Under the pieces are notes generated by a model. That model was not told the origin of the DNA. It searched no databases and saw only the letters and a list, made by a program, of their open reading frames with translations. Shown here piece after piece: positions 18,139 through 26,442 of a stretch of DNA of 64,000 nucleotides; the stretch's first letter is position 1; each line of letters opens with the position of its first letter. This DNA is from CBDAQA01 sp965198865 (GTDB taxonomy: Bacteria; Planctomycetota; Phycisphaerae; Tepidisphaerales; Tepidisphaeraceae): positions 62,001-126,000 of the forward strand of contig CBDAQA010000028.1 of assembly GCA_965198865.1 (NCBI GenBank). The letters run 5' to 3'. Both the position numbers and the translations under genes were made by a program.

Positions 18139-19158
18139 TCAGAACGGCATGTTCCCGCCCGTGTTCCCAAACACCTCACCAGTGACGTAGCTCGCCTCGG
18201 CGGACGCCAGCAGGACGTACGTCGACGCCAGCTCGGCCGGCTGGCCCGGGCGGCCCATCGGGGCCTCGCTGCCGAACGACTCGATCTTGTCCTGCGGCTG
18301 CCCGCCGCTCGGCTGCAGCGGCGTCCAGAACGGCCCCGGCGCGACGGCGTTCACGCGGATGCCCTTCCCGACCAGCTGCTTGGCCATCGACTTCGTGAAC
18401 GACACGATGCACGCCTTGGTCTGCGCGTAGTCGATCAGCGTGGCCGACGGGTTAAACGCCTGGATCGACGACGTGTTGATGATCGCCGACCCCGGCGGCA
18501 GGTGCGGCACCGCCGCCTTGGTGATCCAGAACAGCGCGTACACGTTCGTCTTGAACGTCGCGTCGAACTGCTCGGTCGTCACGTCAGCGATGGACGGCTG
18601 CGAGGTCTGCTTGCCGGCGTTGTTGACCAGGATGTCCAGCCCGCCCAGCTGCTTCACCGCGTCGGCGACCAACTGCTGGCAGAACGATTCGTCACGGATG
18701 TCGCCCGGCAGCGCGACGGCCTTTCGGCCGGCGCCGTGGATCAGCTCGACCACCTCGCGGGCGTCGGGCTCCTCGACCGGCAGGTACCCGATGGCGACGT
18801 CCGCCCCCTCCCGCGCGAAGGCGATCGCGGCCGCCCGGCCGATGCCGGAGTCGCCGCCGGTGATCAGGGCCCGCCGTCCTTGCAGCCGGCCCGAACCCTT
18901 GTAGCTGGACTCGCCGTGGTCCGGGCGCGGGTCCATCTTCGACGCCAGCCCCGGCGCGTCCTGCGGCTGCTTGTGGAACGGCGGCTTCGGGTACTCGCTG
19001 ACGGGGTCACGCAGCGCGTTGCGACCGGTGCCGCCGCCGGCGTCGGCGGCCTCGGCCGGTGCGCCGGCGGCCAACAACGCGGGCGCGGCCAGCAGCCCGG
19101 CCCCGACCTTAACGGCCGTGCGGCGGGGGATCAGTGCGTCGGCGTTCGTGGGATCCAT
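18139..19158 (-). CDS. SDR-family oxidoreductase with Tat-like signal (YhdF/general stress type)
   Basis: 339 residues. The N-terminus IPRRTAVKVGAGLLAAPALLAAG looks like a Tat signal. The mature part has the SDR hallmarks: TGGDSGIGRAAA cofactor motif, LVNNAG, S in INTSSIQAF and YAQTK active site. A long linker (KPPFHKQPQDAPG, PDHGESSYKGSGRLQGRR) before the Rossmann fold is typical of bacterial YhdF/YghA-like stress dehydrogenases. Its reaction is NAD(P)-dependent oxidation or reduction of an unknown alcohol or carbonyl. It converges with paoC with only 28 bp between stops. Confidence 0.88.
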   Translation of the reverse strand: MDPTNADALIPRRTAVKVGAGLLAAPALLAAGAPAEAADAGGGTGRNALRDPVSEYPKPPFHKQPQDAPGLASKMDPRPDHGESSYKGSGRLQGRRALITGGDSGIGRAAAIAFAREGADVAIGYLPVEEPDAREVVELIHGAGRKAVALPGDIRDESFCQQLVADAVKQLGGLDILVNNAGKQTSQPSIADVTTEQFDATFKTNVYALFWITKAAVPHLPPGSAIINTSSIQAFNPSATLIDYAQTKACIVSFTKSMAKQLVGKGIRVNAVAPGPFWTPLQPSGGQPQDKIESFGSEAPMGRPGQPAELASTYVLLASAEASYVTGEVFGNTGGNMPF

Positions 19159-19403
19159 TGAACCCTCTCCAGATTGGACTTGTCGACGTGCCGCCCCACC
19201 GGTTGCCCGAACAACGGAACGGCTTTCGAGGTGCTGCCACGCAACCGGCGCGCCGAGGGCGAGACCATCCGCTTGCTGGCCATCAACACGAGGCAGAACC
19301 ACATCGGCCGAGTGAGACCGACCGGCGTGTGTACACGCCCACGGGCTCCGAACCCGTGCCACGACGAACGACCACGCGCCGTCTGCAGCGTTGCCGCATC
19401 CGG

Positions 19404-21035
19404 TCACTGGGAGGTGGGCAGCCGCTGAACCCGCCGCAGGGTTTCCATCAGCCGGGTCGCCCGACGGAGATCTGGCAGGTCCGTCGCCAGGACCGGCGGC
19501 GGGAGCGTCCCCTGCTTCAGCGCGGCCCACTCCATCGGCCACGAGACCGACGGGTCGGGCCGGGCGCGCACGGAGAAGGCGCAGACGGTCGTCTTGTTGC
19601 GGTCGTTCTGGCTCCAGTCGATGAACACCTTGCCCGCCCGGGCCGCCCTCGACATTGAGGCGATCACGCCCTTGGGGTCGTCCTGCTCCAACGTCAGGGC
19701 GACGGCCCGGGCGAACGACTTCGTTTGGTCAAACTTGACGTCCGGCGTGTTCAGCGGGACCAGCACGTGCAGCCCCTTGCCGCCGCTGGCCTTCACCACG
19801 CTCGCCAGCTTCAGGTGGTCGAGCATCGACTTGAGCCGCAGGGCGACCGGGGCGGGGTTGGCCCCGTCGCCGGGGTCGAGGTCGAACACCATGGTCGTCG
19901 GCCGGTCGGGCTCGGCGGCCAGGGCGAGCGGGACGTGCAGCTCGATCGCGGCCAGATTGGCGGCCCACACCAGCGACGGCTCGTCCTCGATCAGGCAGTA
20001 GTCGAGCGTCTTGTCCTTGGCCGTCTGCCCCGCCACGCGGACGGTGCGGACCCAGTCGGGCCGGTAGGCGTTGCACCGCTTCTCGAAGAACGACTTGCCG
20101 TCCACACCGTCGGGGTACCGCTTGAGCGTGACGGCCCGACCGGCCAGCTGCGGCAAGATGAGCGGGGCGATCCGGCGGTAGTAGTCGACCAGGTCGCCCT
20201 TGGTGAAGCCGATCTTGGGGAACAGGACCTTGGCCTGGTTGGACAACTTCGGTTGCGGGGCCGCCGCGGGTGCCGCGGCCTGGGGCGCGGCAGGTTGGCG
20301 AACGGCCTTGGCCGGCTTCACAGCAACGGCTGGCTTCGAATCCTTGGCCGCGGCCATCACCGCGGCCAGCAGCTTGCCCGTCTCGCCCCCTTTGACGGGC
20401 GGGGTCTTCGCCCACTCGGCCGGCGCGCCGCCGTGGGCGGCCAGCACGTCGCTCAGGTCCCCGAACGACTTCACGCTCTGCGGGGCCTCGGCCGCCACGT
20501 CGACGTCGCCGGCCCAATGGTCGCGATGCTTGATCAGCAGCCACTGCTCGGGGCCGGTCGTCTGCCGGCGCGTGTGGACCAGCACCCAGGACCCCTTGAG
20601 CTTCACGCCATCCACGCTGAACTTCAGCTCCCCCTTGGCCAGTGCCGCGGCCACGTCCGGCGTGGCCGGGTCGGGGGTCCAGGCGCCGCGGTCCCACAGC
20701 AGGACGATGCCCGCGCCGTAGCCGCTGGGGATGACGCCCTCGAAGTCGCCGTAGTCGACCGGGTGGTCCTCGACGTGGACCGCCATCCGCTTCACGGTCG
20801 GGTCCAGGCTCGGCCCCTTGGGCACGGCCCAACTCAGCAGGACGCCCTCGTGCTCCAGCCGGAAGTCATAATGCAGGTGGCTGGCCAGGTGCTTCTGGAC
20901 GCAGAAGGAAAGCCGCTTGCACGCGGCCTTCGGTCGCACGACGCCCTTGGGCTCGGGGCTGACGGTCAGGTCGCGCTTCGCGTCGTACGCTACCAGCCGC
21001 TTCGCCTTCGCCTTGGTCGTCGTTCGCTTGGCCAC
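19404..21035 (-). CDS. LigD-like 3'-phosphoesterase plus polymerase/primase protein, lacking the ligase domain
   Basis: 543 residues. Residues ~35-160 are the LigD phosphoesterase domain: HLHYDFRLEHEG, LSWAVPKGPSLDP and VEDHPVDYGDFEGVIP supply the metal-binding His/Asp. A Lys/Ala/Pro-rich linker follows. Residues ~255-540 are the archaeo-eukaryotic primase-type polymerase: VFDLDPGDG with catalytic Asp, ASGGKGLHVLVPL and VFIDWSQNDRNKT. Normal LigD also has a central or C-terminal ATP-dependent ligase; here a separate ligase lies about 3.6 kb away. It processes and fills DNA ends in non-homologous end joining with Ku. The domain order (PE then Pol) and the missing ligase make this a split system. 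Confidence 0.9.
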   Translation of the reverse strand: MAKRTTTKAKAKRLVAYDAKRDLTVSPEPKGVVRPKAACKRLSFCVQKHLASHLHYDFRLEHEGVLLSWAVPKGPSLDPTVKRMAVHVEDHPVDYGDFEGVIPSGYGAGIVLLWDRGAWTPDPATPDVAAALAKGELKFSVDGVKLKGSWVLVHTRRQTTGPEQWLLIKHRDHWAGDVDVAAEAPQSVKSFGDLSDVLAAHGGAPAEWAKTPPVKGGETGKLLAAVMAAAKDSKPAVAVKPAKAVRQPAAPQAAAPAAAPQPKLSNQAKVLFPKIGFTKGDLVDYYRRIAPLILPQLAGRAVTLKRYPDGVDGKSFFEKRCNAYRPDWVRTVRVAGQTAKDKTLDYCLIEDEPSLVWAANLAAIELHVPLALAAEPDRPTTMVFDLDPGDGANPAPVALRLKSMLDHLKLASVVKASGGKGLHVLVPLNTPDVKFDQTKSFARAVALTLEQDDPKGVIASMSRAARAGKVFIDWSQNDRNKTTVCAFSVRARPDPSVSWPMEWAALKQGTLPPPVLATDLPDLRRATRLMETLRRVQRLPTSQ

Positions 21036-21260
21036 GCCGACACCCTACACCGGGCGGGCGTTCGGCGGCGACGGATGATTCCGGTCACTTGGACACGCGC
21101 CGCCGGTCGCGAAGGGGCGGGCGACTCCCGTCCCGTTCGCGCGAGCGCGACCCTTCAGCCTGCACGTGCGTTGGGGCGGTCTGCCGCACTTCGTGGCGCT
21201 GACTGATCGGTGCCGTGCGGGTTGGACCGCGACCCCTTGCTGGCCGGTACACTGTTGGCC

Positions 21261-22643
21261 ATGAGAGTTCTCGACGCCCTGGTCAGCCAGGACTTCTGCC
21301 GGGTGGCCGACAGCCAGCGGTCCGACGGCAACCGGGTTCATTTGTTGTGCGACGGGCCCGAGACGTTCCCGGCGTGGCTCGACGCGATCGCCGGTGCCGA
21401 GCGGGTCGTCCACCTGGAGAACTACATCCTGCAGGAGGACGGCGTCGGTCGGCAGTTCGCCGATGCGCTGTTGGCCGCGGCGGGCCGTGGCGCGGCGGTG
21501 CGGGTGATCTACGACTGGATGGGCTGCTTCCCGCGAACGTCCCGGCGGTTCTGGCGTCGGTTGACCGACGGGGGCGTCGACGTTCGCCGGTACAACCCGC
21601 CGCGGCTGCGGAACCCGCTGGGGTGGATCAGCCGGGACCACCGCAAGGTGCTGTGCGTTGACGGCCGGTTGGCGTTCACCGGGGGCCTGTGCATCGGGCA
21701 CGACTGGACGGGCGACCCGGCCAAGGGCGTGCCGCCGTGGCGCGACACGGCAATCCGGATCGAGGGGCCGGCCGTGGCGCAGATCGACGCCGCGTTCGCC
21801 GACAGCTGGGCGTCGATCGGCGGCGGTGCGGAGCAGGACGGGCCGCCGATGTCGGTCGCTGAAGTCCCACCGGTGGTCGGCGGCGTGGGGTTGTCGGTGA
21901 TCGCCGGCCGGCCGCACGGGGGCGGGCTGTACCGGCTGGAGCAGCTGATCGCCGAGGTGGCCGAGCGGTCGCTGTGGTTGACGGACGGGTACTTCGTCGC
22001 GACCACCGCCTACGTCCGCGCGCTGGCCGACGCCGCCCGGGCGGGGGTCGACGTGCGGCTGCTGGTGCCGGGGAGCAGCAACTGGCCGGTGGTGGGGGCG
22101 ATGTCGAAGCTGGCCTACCGCCCGCTGCTGGAGGCGGGCGTGCGGGTGTTCGAGTGGAACGGCCCGATGGTCCACGCCAAGACCGCCGTCGCCGACGGCC
22201 GGCTCACCCGCATCGGCTCCAGCAACTCCAACTTGGCCAGCTGGATCTCCAACCGCGAGCTGGACGTGACGGTCATTGACGACGTCCTGGCCGGCCAGAT
22301 GCAGGCGATGTACGAGCGCGACATCGGCAACTCGACGGAGGTGAAGCTCGAGCGTGGCACCCGCACGTTGGCCGGCTCGAACCGCCCGGCCACGGACGGT
22401 GCCGCCGGCCGACTGTTCTCCGGCGCGATTGGGCTGGGCCAGACGCTCGGCGCGTCGCTGTCGCAGGATCGGCAGCTGGGGTCGTCCGACTCGGTGGTCC
22501 TGCTCGGCGGCGGGATGCTGCTGCTGGTGACCGGGTTATTGGCCGTGCTGACGCCGCGGCTGATCGCCTACCCGATCGGCGTCGCCGCCCTGTGGTTCGC
22601 CGCGGGGCTGCTGCTGCACGCGTGGAAGCTGCGGCGGGTTTAG
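21261..22643 (+). CDS. Cardiolipin synthase/phospholipase D-family protein
   Basis: 460 residues. Two HKD motifs: H127-x-K129-x4-D134 in DHRKVLCVDGRLAFTGG and H305-x-K307-x4-D312 in VHAKTAVADGRLTRIGSSN. LENYILQEDGVGRQF matches the ClsB-type N-terminal region. Instead of N-terminal membrane helices there are two C-terminal ones (VVLLGGGMLLLVTGLLAVL and IGVAALWFAAGLLLHAW). It condenses phosphatidylglycerol to cardiolipin or transfers phosphatidyl groups at the membrane. The ATG at 21261 fits the domain start; the open frame extends 17 codons upstream. The stop codon lies inside a REP-like palindrome. Confidence 0.88.
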   Translation: MRVLDALVSQDFCRVADSQRSDGNRVHLLCDGPETFPAWLDAIAGAERVVHLENYILQEDGVGRQFADALLAAAGRGAAVRVIYDWMGCFPRTSRRFWRRLTDGGVDVRRYNPPRLRNPLGWISRDHRKVLCVDGRLAFTGGLCIGHDWTGDPAKGVPPWRDTAIRIEGPAVAQIDAAFADSWASIGGGAEQDGPPMSVAEVPPVVGGVGLSVIAGRPHGGGLYRLEQLIAEVAERSLWLTDGYFVATTAYVRALADAARAGVDVRLLVPGSSNWPVVGAMSKLAYRPLLEAGVRVFEWNGPMVHAKTAVADGRLTRIGSSNSNLASWISNRELDVTVIDDVLAGQMQAMYERDIGNSTEVKLERGTRTLAGSNRPATDGAAGRLFSGAIGLGQTLGASLSQDRQLGSSDSVVLLGGGMLLLVTGLLAVLTPRLIAYPIGVAALWFAAGLLLHAWKLRRV

Positions 22644-22715
22644 CCGCGACCCGCAGGGGAGGGCGTGGCGGCGTTCGGCCGCAACACCGCGCTCCCCTCC
22701 GGGTCGCGGCTAAAC
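22638..22715. repeat. REP-like palindrome, left of the RAYT gene
   Basis: GTTTAGCCGCGACCCG at 22638-22653 and its exact complement CGGGTCGCGGCTAAAC at 22700-22715 face each other across a GC-rich loop. The left arm carries the cardiolipin synthase stop (TAG) and the right arm the transposase stop. It is paired with a similar element at 23322-23397. Confidence 0.85.
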
Positions 22716-23312
22716 GGTGTTCAACACGTATGGGGTGACGAACGCATACCTCTGCGGCGGCAGACCTTCCTTCTCGCGGTTGCCCTCGACGTAGTCCACC
22801 GATCGGACAATGTCATCGGCATTGTTCAGAAACACCTTCCACAACCCGCGGGCCCCGCAGGTCGGCGGCCGCTGAACGGCCACTGCGAACGCGGCCAAAG
22901 GGTGCAGCCCCTCAGCCATCAATTGACGACTGGCATGCCCCTTTAACTGATTGACGATCAGCTCGACGTCGAACGTGTGACGGCCGATGACGAGGTGGAC
23001 GTGCCCGGGCAGGACGGAGCAGGCGTGCACCACGATGCCGCTCTTGCGGACGTACTCGGCGAACCCCCGGGCGACCGCGCGGGCCTGCAGCCCCGTGAGC
23101 GATACCGGCGGGTACTTGAGCGACCGTTTGGCTGCCTCGCGCAGCTCACGGTCGTGTCGTGCGCGAGCCAGCGATTGCCGCGACGCCGTCTTGGTCGACC
23201 GGCCGAAGCGGACCAGTTCCCACGCGCCGACGAAATCGGACCACGATCCGCGCGGGTCGTTCGGCAGCCAAAAGCCGTATAGGCAAAAGATGACGTGATA
23301 GGCCAGCACCAT
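22710..23312 (-). CDS. REP-associated tyrosine transposase (RAYT, Y1/IS200-like)
   Basis: 200 residues. The HUH motif is HVHLVIGRH near residue 105, and a candidate catalytic Tyr sits in IVRSVDYVEGNREKEGL, equivalent to the YIxxNP region of RAYTs. FCLYGFWLPNDPRGSWSDFVG at the N-terminus matches proteins of this group in planctomycetes. RAYTs are single-copy domesticated IS200-like transposases that nick and join single-stranded REP hairpins. It is flanked on both sides by the same REP-like palindrome, as expected for a REPtron. It looks intact. Confidence 0.85.
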   Translation of the reverse strand: MVLAYHVIFCLYGFWLPNDPRGSWSDFVGAWELVRFGRSTKTASRQSLARARHDRELREAAKRSLKYPPVSLTGLQARAVARGFAEYVRKSGIVVHACSVLPGHVHLVIGRHTFDVELIVNQLKGHASRQLMAEGLHPLAAFAVAVQRPPTCGARGLWKVFLNNADDIVRSVDYVEGNREKEGLPPQRYAFVTPYVLNTV

Positions 23313-23321
23313 GGCAGCTCC

Positions 23322-23397
23322 GTTTAGCCGCGACCCGAAGGGGAGCGCGTCGCGGTAGCCCGATCAATCTGCGTTCCCGTTTGCGTCGCGGTTAAAC
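23322..23397. repeat. REP-like palindrome, right of the RAYT gene
   Basis: The left arm at 23322-23337 is identical to the one at 22638-22653 (GTTTAGCCGCGACCCG). The right arm at about 23383-23397 (GCGTCGCGGTTAAAC) is an imperfect complement. It lies 10 bp upstream of the transposase start codon. Confidence 0.8.
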
Positions 23398-23504
23398 CTA
23401 GCAAATGTGTGCTCGCGCCAAAAAGATGTGCCTGCTGCATCTCGCGATATTGGGCCGATACAACTCCCGGCGTGCCGCACCGGCGCGCCGACAGGAGTCG
23501 CCGC

Positions 23505-24407
23505 ATGCCCGCTCGTCCGGTTTGGCAGGGGTACATCCGCTTCAGCCTCGTGAACATCCCGGCCAAGGGGTTCACGGCGACCGCCAGCGGCGACGCCGGG
23601 GGCGAGGTGCACCTGCACCAGCTGCACAAGGGGTGCGGGGCGCGCATCAAGTATGCCAAGACGTGTCCGGTGCATGGGCCGGTGCAGCAGAGCGAGATCG
23701 AGAGCGGGTACGAGTTCGCCAAGGACCAGTACGTGACGGTCGACCCCGAGGCGATGGGCAAGCTGCGGAAGGGGAACGACAAGACGATCGGCATCGAGGC
23801 GTTCGTCAGCCGGACGTGCATCGCGCCGCGGTTCTACAGCGGCCGGACGATGTACCTGCTGCCCGACGGGCCGATCGGAGGGAAGCCGTACGCGATGCTG
23901 CACCAGCTGATGGTCGACACCAAGCGGTTCGCCTTCTGCACGGCCGTCATGAACGGCAAGGAGCAGCTGATGCTGCTCCGGCCGATCGAGAAGCTGATCG
24001 GGGCCGAGTTCCTCAAGTACGCCGCCGAGGTGAAACCACCGTCGGAGCTGATGCCGCAGCTGGCCAGCGTGACGGTGCCCAAGAAGGAGCTGGACCTGGC
24101 GCGGACGCTGTTCGACCAGCTGACCGAGGAGAACTTCCAGCTGTCGAGCTGGACGAACCACTACGCCGACGACCTGCGGAAGCTGATCGAGGCGAAGGTG
24201 GCCGGGCAGGAGGTGGTGGTCCCGCCGGACGACGCCGAGACGCCGCAGGTGACCGACCTGATGGCGGCCCTGCGCAAGAGCCTGGACCAGGCCAAGGCGA
24301 AGGCGGGCTCCCCGCCGCCCCGGCCCAAGCGGCTGACCAAGCCGAGCACCGCGGTCAAGCGTGCCGCCGCCGCCAAGACCCCGGCCCGCGCGCGCCGGCG
24401 GGCGTGA
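23505..24407 (+). CDS. ku: Ku protein (non-homologous end joining)
   Basis: 300 residues from ATG 23505, preceded by AGGAG at 23493. The start MPARPVWQGYIRFSLVNIPAK is the bacterial Ku consensus. The single Ku core runs to about residue 260 (HQLHKGCGARIKYAKTCPVHG, FVSRTCIAPRFYSGRTMYLLP, RPIEKLIGAEFL); then a Lys/Ala/Pro/Arg-rich C-terminal tail binds DNA. It forms a homodimeric ring on double-strand ends and recruits the ligase and polymerase. The downstream ligase is separated by a 127-bp inverted repeat. Confidence 0.95.
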   Translation: MPARPVWQGYIRFSLVNIPAKGFTATASGDAGGEVHLHQLHKGCGARIKYAKTCPVHGPVQQSEIESGYEFAKDQYVTVDPEAMGKLRKGNDKTIGIEAFVSRTCIAPRFYSGRTMYLLPDGPIGGKPYAMLHQLMVDTKRFAFCTAVMNGKEQLMLLRPIEKLIGAEFLKYAAEVKPPSELMPQLASVTVPKKELDLARTLFDQLTEENFQLSSWTNHYADDLRKLIEAKVAGQEVVVPPDDAETPQVTDLMAALRKSLDQAKAKAGSPPPRPKRLTKPSTAVKRAAAAKTPARARRRA

Positions 24408-24448
24408 TCTGTGCACACCGTCGCACCCCGTAATACAGGGAGAATTTA

Positions 24449-24575
24449 AACCACGAAGGCACGAAGGCAGGACGAAGCGAAAATGACGTACGATGTTGGT
24501 CGGGAGAAGATCAAAGGCAACCTTCTGGACCTTTACCTTCGTCCCACCTTCGCGTCTTCGCGCCTTCGTGGTTCA
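24449..24575. repeat. Long imperfect inverted repeat, CACGAAGG type
   Basis: Left arm from 24449 (CCACGAAGGCACGAAGG...) and right arm ending near 24575 (...CGCCTTCGTGGTTCAG) are complementary with small gaps; the loop is about 50 nt. It sits between ku and the ligase and may uncouple their expression. Confidence 0.85.
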
Positions 24576-24648
24576 GCTCTTCGTTTTTCCCACCTCGGTC
24601 ACGCCGCTTGCGTAGCTGTCATTGGACGTGCATTCGGGGCTCCATGAG

Positions 24649-25566
24649 ATGCCGCGACGCAAGCCCGGATCGCTGCCGACGTTCATCCCGCCCATGCTGG
24701 CGGTGCTGGTTGAGCCGTTCGAGTCGGACCGCCACCTGTACGAGGTGAAGTGGGACGGCTTCCGCTCGCTGGCCTTCGTCGACGCCGGCGGCGTCCGCCT
24801 GGCCGGCCGCCGCCAGACCGACTTCACCGCTCGCTTCCCCGAGCTGATCGCCCCGCTCGCCAAGCTGCCCAAGGGGACCCTGCTCGACGGCGAGATCGTC
24901 CACCTGACCGACGGCAAGCCCGACTTCCAAGCGCTGCTGCGCCGCGAGCGATCGTGGACGGGCACGCCGTCTCCCCACCGCCGCCATCCGCCGGTCACGT
25001 TCGTCGCCTTCGACCTGATGTACGAGAGCTTCGCCTCGATCATGCCGGCCCCGCTCACCGAGCGGCGGGCGCGTCTGTCGACCGTCATCACCAGCGCCCT
25101 CGGCCCCCGCCTCGCCCTGAGCGACGGGCACGTGGGCGGCGGCCTCGCCCTGCTCGACCACGCCGCCGCCATGGGCTTGGAGGGCGTGATGGCCAAACGG
25201 CTCGACGGCCCCTACGAGCCCGGCGGTCGCAGCGGCTCCTGGGCCAAGTTCAAGCGCCGGCAGTCGATCCCCTGCCTGATCTTCGGCTACCAGCCCAACA
25301 GCACCAACGGCATCAAGAGCCTGATCCTGGCCGCCGAGATCGACGGCGAACTGCGGTTCGTCGGCCAGGTCGGCAGCGGGATCGACGACGCGACCCACCA
25401 CAAGCTGTTGGAGAGGTTCGGCAAAATGGACACGCCGAAACCCCTCCTGTCGTGTAGAGTACCCCGCGCCCGGTGGCTGCGGCCGGAGCTGTTCTGCCGG
25501 GTCTGGTTCGCCGAGTGGACGAACGACGGCAAGCTCCGCCAGCCGGTGTTCGAATCGCTCCTATGA
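24649..25566 (+). CDS. ATP-dependent DNA ligase (stand-alone LigD ligase domain type)
   Basis: 305 residues from ATG 24649 (a TTG at 24622 is also possible). Adenylation lysine K34 is in YEVKWDGFRS; further nucleotidyltransferase motifs are LLDGEIVHL, FVAFDLMYE, EGVMAKRL and WAKFKR; the OB-fold tail ends VWFAEWTNDGKLRQPVF as in LigD ligases. It seals breaks held by Ku. The last base triplet overlaps the start of the next gene (ATGA), so the ligase and the HTH-TPR protein are co-translated. Confidence 0.92.
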   Translation: MPRRKPGSLPTFIPPMLAVLVEPFESDRHLYEVKWDGFRSLAFVDAGGVRLAGRRQTDFTARFPELIAPLAKLPKGTLLDGEIVHLTDGKPDFQALLRRERSWTGTPSPHRRHPPVTFVAFDLMYESFASIMPAPLTERRARLSTVITSALGPRLALSDGHVGGGLALLDHAAAMGLEGVMAKRLDGPYEPGGRSGSWAKFKRRQSIPCLIFGYQPNSTNGIKSLILAAEIDGELRFVGQVGSGIDDATHHKLLERFGKMDTPKPLLSCRVPRARWLRPELFCRVWFAEWTNDGKLRQPVFESLL

Positions 25567-26426
25567 GGCTCGCCCAGCCCAGTCACGACCGCGACGGTTG
25601 GGCGACCACCGCCCTGGGCGTCGCGCCCGAGCGGCTGGCCAGCTGGGTCGACGCCGGCCTCGCCCGCCCGCCCCACGATGGTCCCGAGCTCAAGCTGCAC
25701 GATGCGACGCTGGTCCGCAGCCTGTGCAACCCCGACCACCCGGGCCTGAGGCCGGCCCGCCTGCGCCGGACGCTCGATCGCCTGCGCGCCTGGCTGCCCA
25801 GCGCCGGCGGGCCGCCCGGTGCCGTGACGCTGGTCGACGCCGGCCGGACGCTGCTGGTCCGGCTCGCCAACGGCGACCTCGCCGACCCCTCGGGCCAGTT
25901 CCGCCTCGACTTCGACCCCCACGCCGCCGTCCTGGGCCGGATCGGTCCGGCCCTGCCGACGACGGCCGGCGGCTGGCACGAGCGCGGCATCGCCCAGGAA
26001 CTGGCCGGCCACCTCGAGGCCGCCGTCGACAGCTATGGCCGCGCCCTGCTGTTGGCCGGCCCCGACGCCCAGGTCGCCTTCGACCTCGCCCACGCCCTGG
26101 CCGAGCTGCAACAGACCGAGCGGGCCATCGAGCGGTACCGGCAGGTGGTCGAGCTCGACCCGCTGCGCCAGGACGCCTGGGTGAACCTCGGCGACGCGCT
26201 GCTCACCGCCGGTCGGACGGCCGAGGCGATCGACGCCCTCCGCCACGCGCTCGACCTCGACCCCGAGGACCCCGCCGCCCACTACGACCTGGCCGAGACG
26301 TTCGACCAGATCGGCCAGCCCGCCCGGAGCGTTCCCCACTGGGATGCCTTCCTCCGCCTGGCCGAGGGGCCGCGGGAGCAGATCACCCACGCTCGGGTCC
26401 AACTGTCCCGCACCCGGGTCGGGTAG
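25563..26426 (+). CDS. MerR-like HTH plus tetratricopeptide-repeat protein
   Basis: 287 residues. Residues ~1-75 (TTALGVAPERLASWVDAGLA, then LKLHDATLVRSLC and ARLRRTLDRLRAWLP) resemble a MerR-type winged helix-turn-helix. Residues ~135-285 contain three or four TPR units (WHERGIAQELAGHLEAAVDSYGRALLLAG, LAHALAELQQTERAIERYRQVVELDP, WVNLGDALLTAGRTAEAIDALRHALDLDP). The ATGA overlap with the ligase suggests a shared operon and perhaps a role in regulating or scaffolding DNA repair. That role is inference; such HTH-TPR proteins are usually annotated only as TPR proteins. Confidence 0.75.
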   Translation: MRLAQPSHDRDGWATTALGVAPERLASWVDAGLARPPHDGPELKLHDATLVRSLCNPDHPGLRPARLRRTLDRLRAWLPSAGGPPGAVTLVDAGRTLLVRLANGDLADPSGQFRLDFDPHAAVLGRIGPALPTTAGGWHERGIAQELAGHLEAAVDSYGRALLLAGPDAQVAFDLAHALAELQQTERAIERYRQVVELDPLRQDAWVNLGDALLTAGRTAEAIDALRHALDLDPEDPAAHYDLAETFDQIGQPARSVPHWDAFLRLAEGPREQITHARVQLSRTRVG

Positions 26427-26442
26427 TTGCCCCGGGGAGGGT

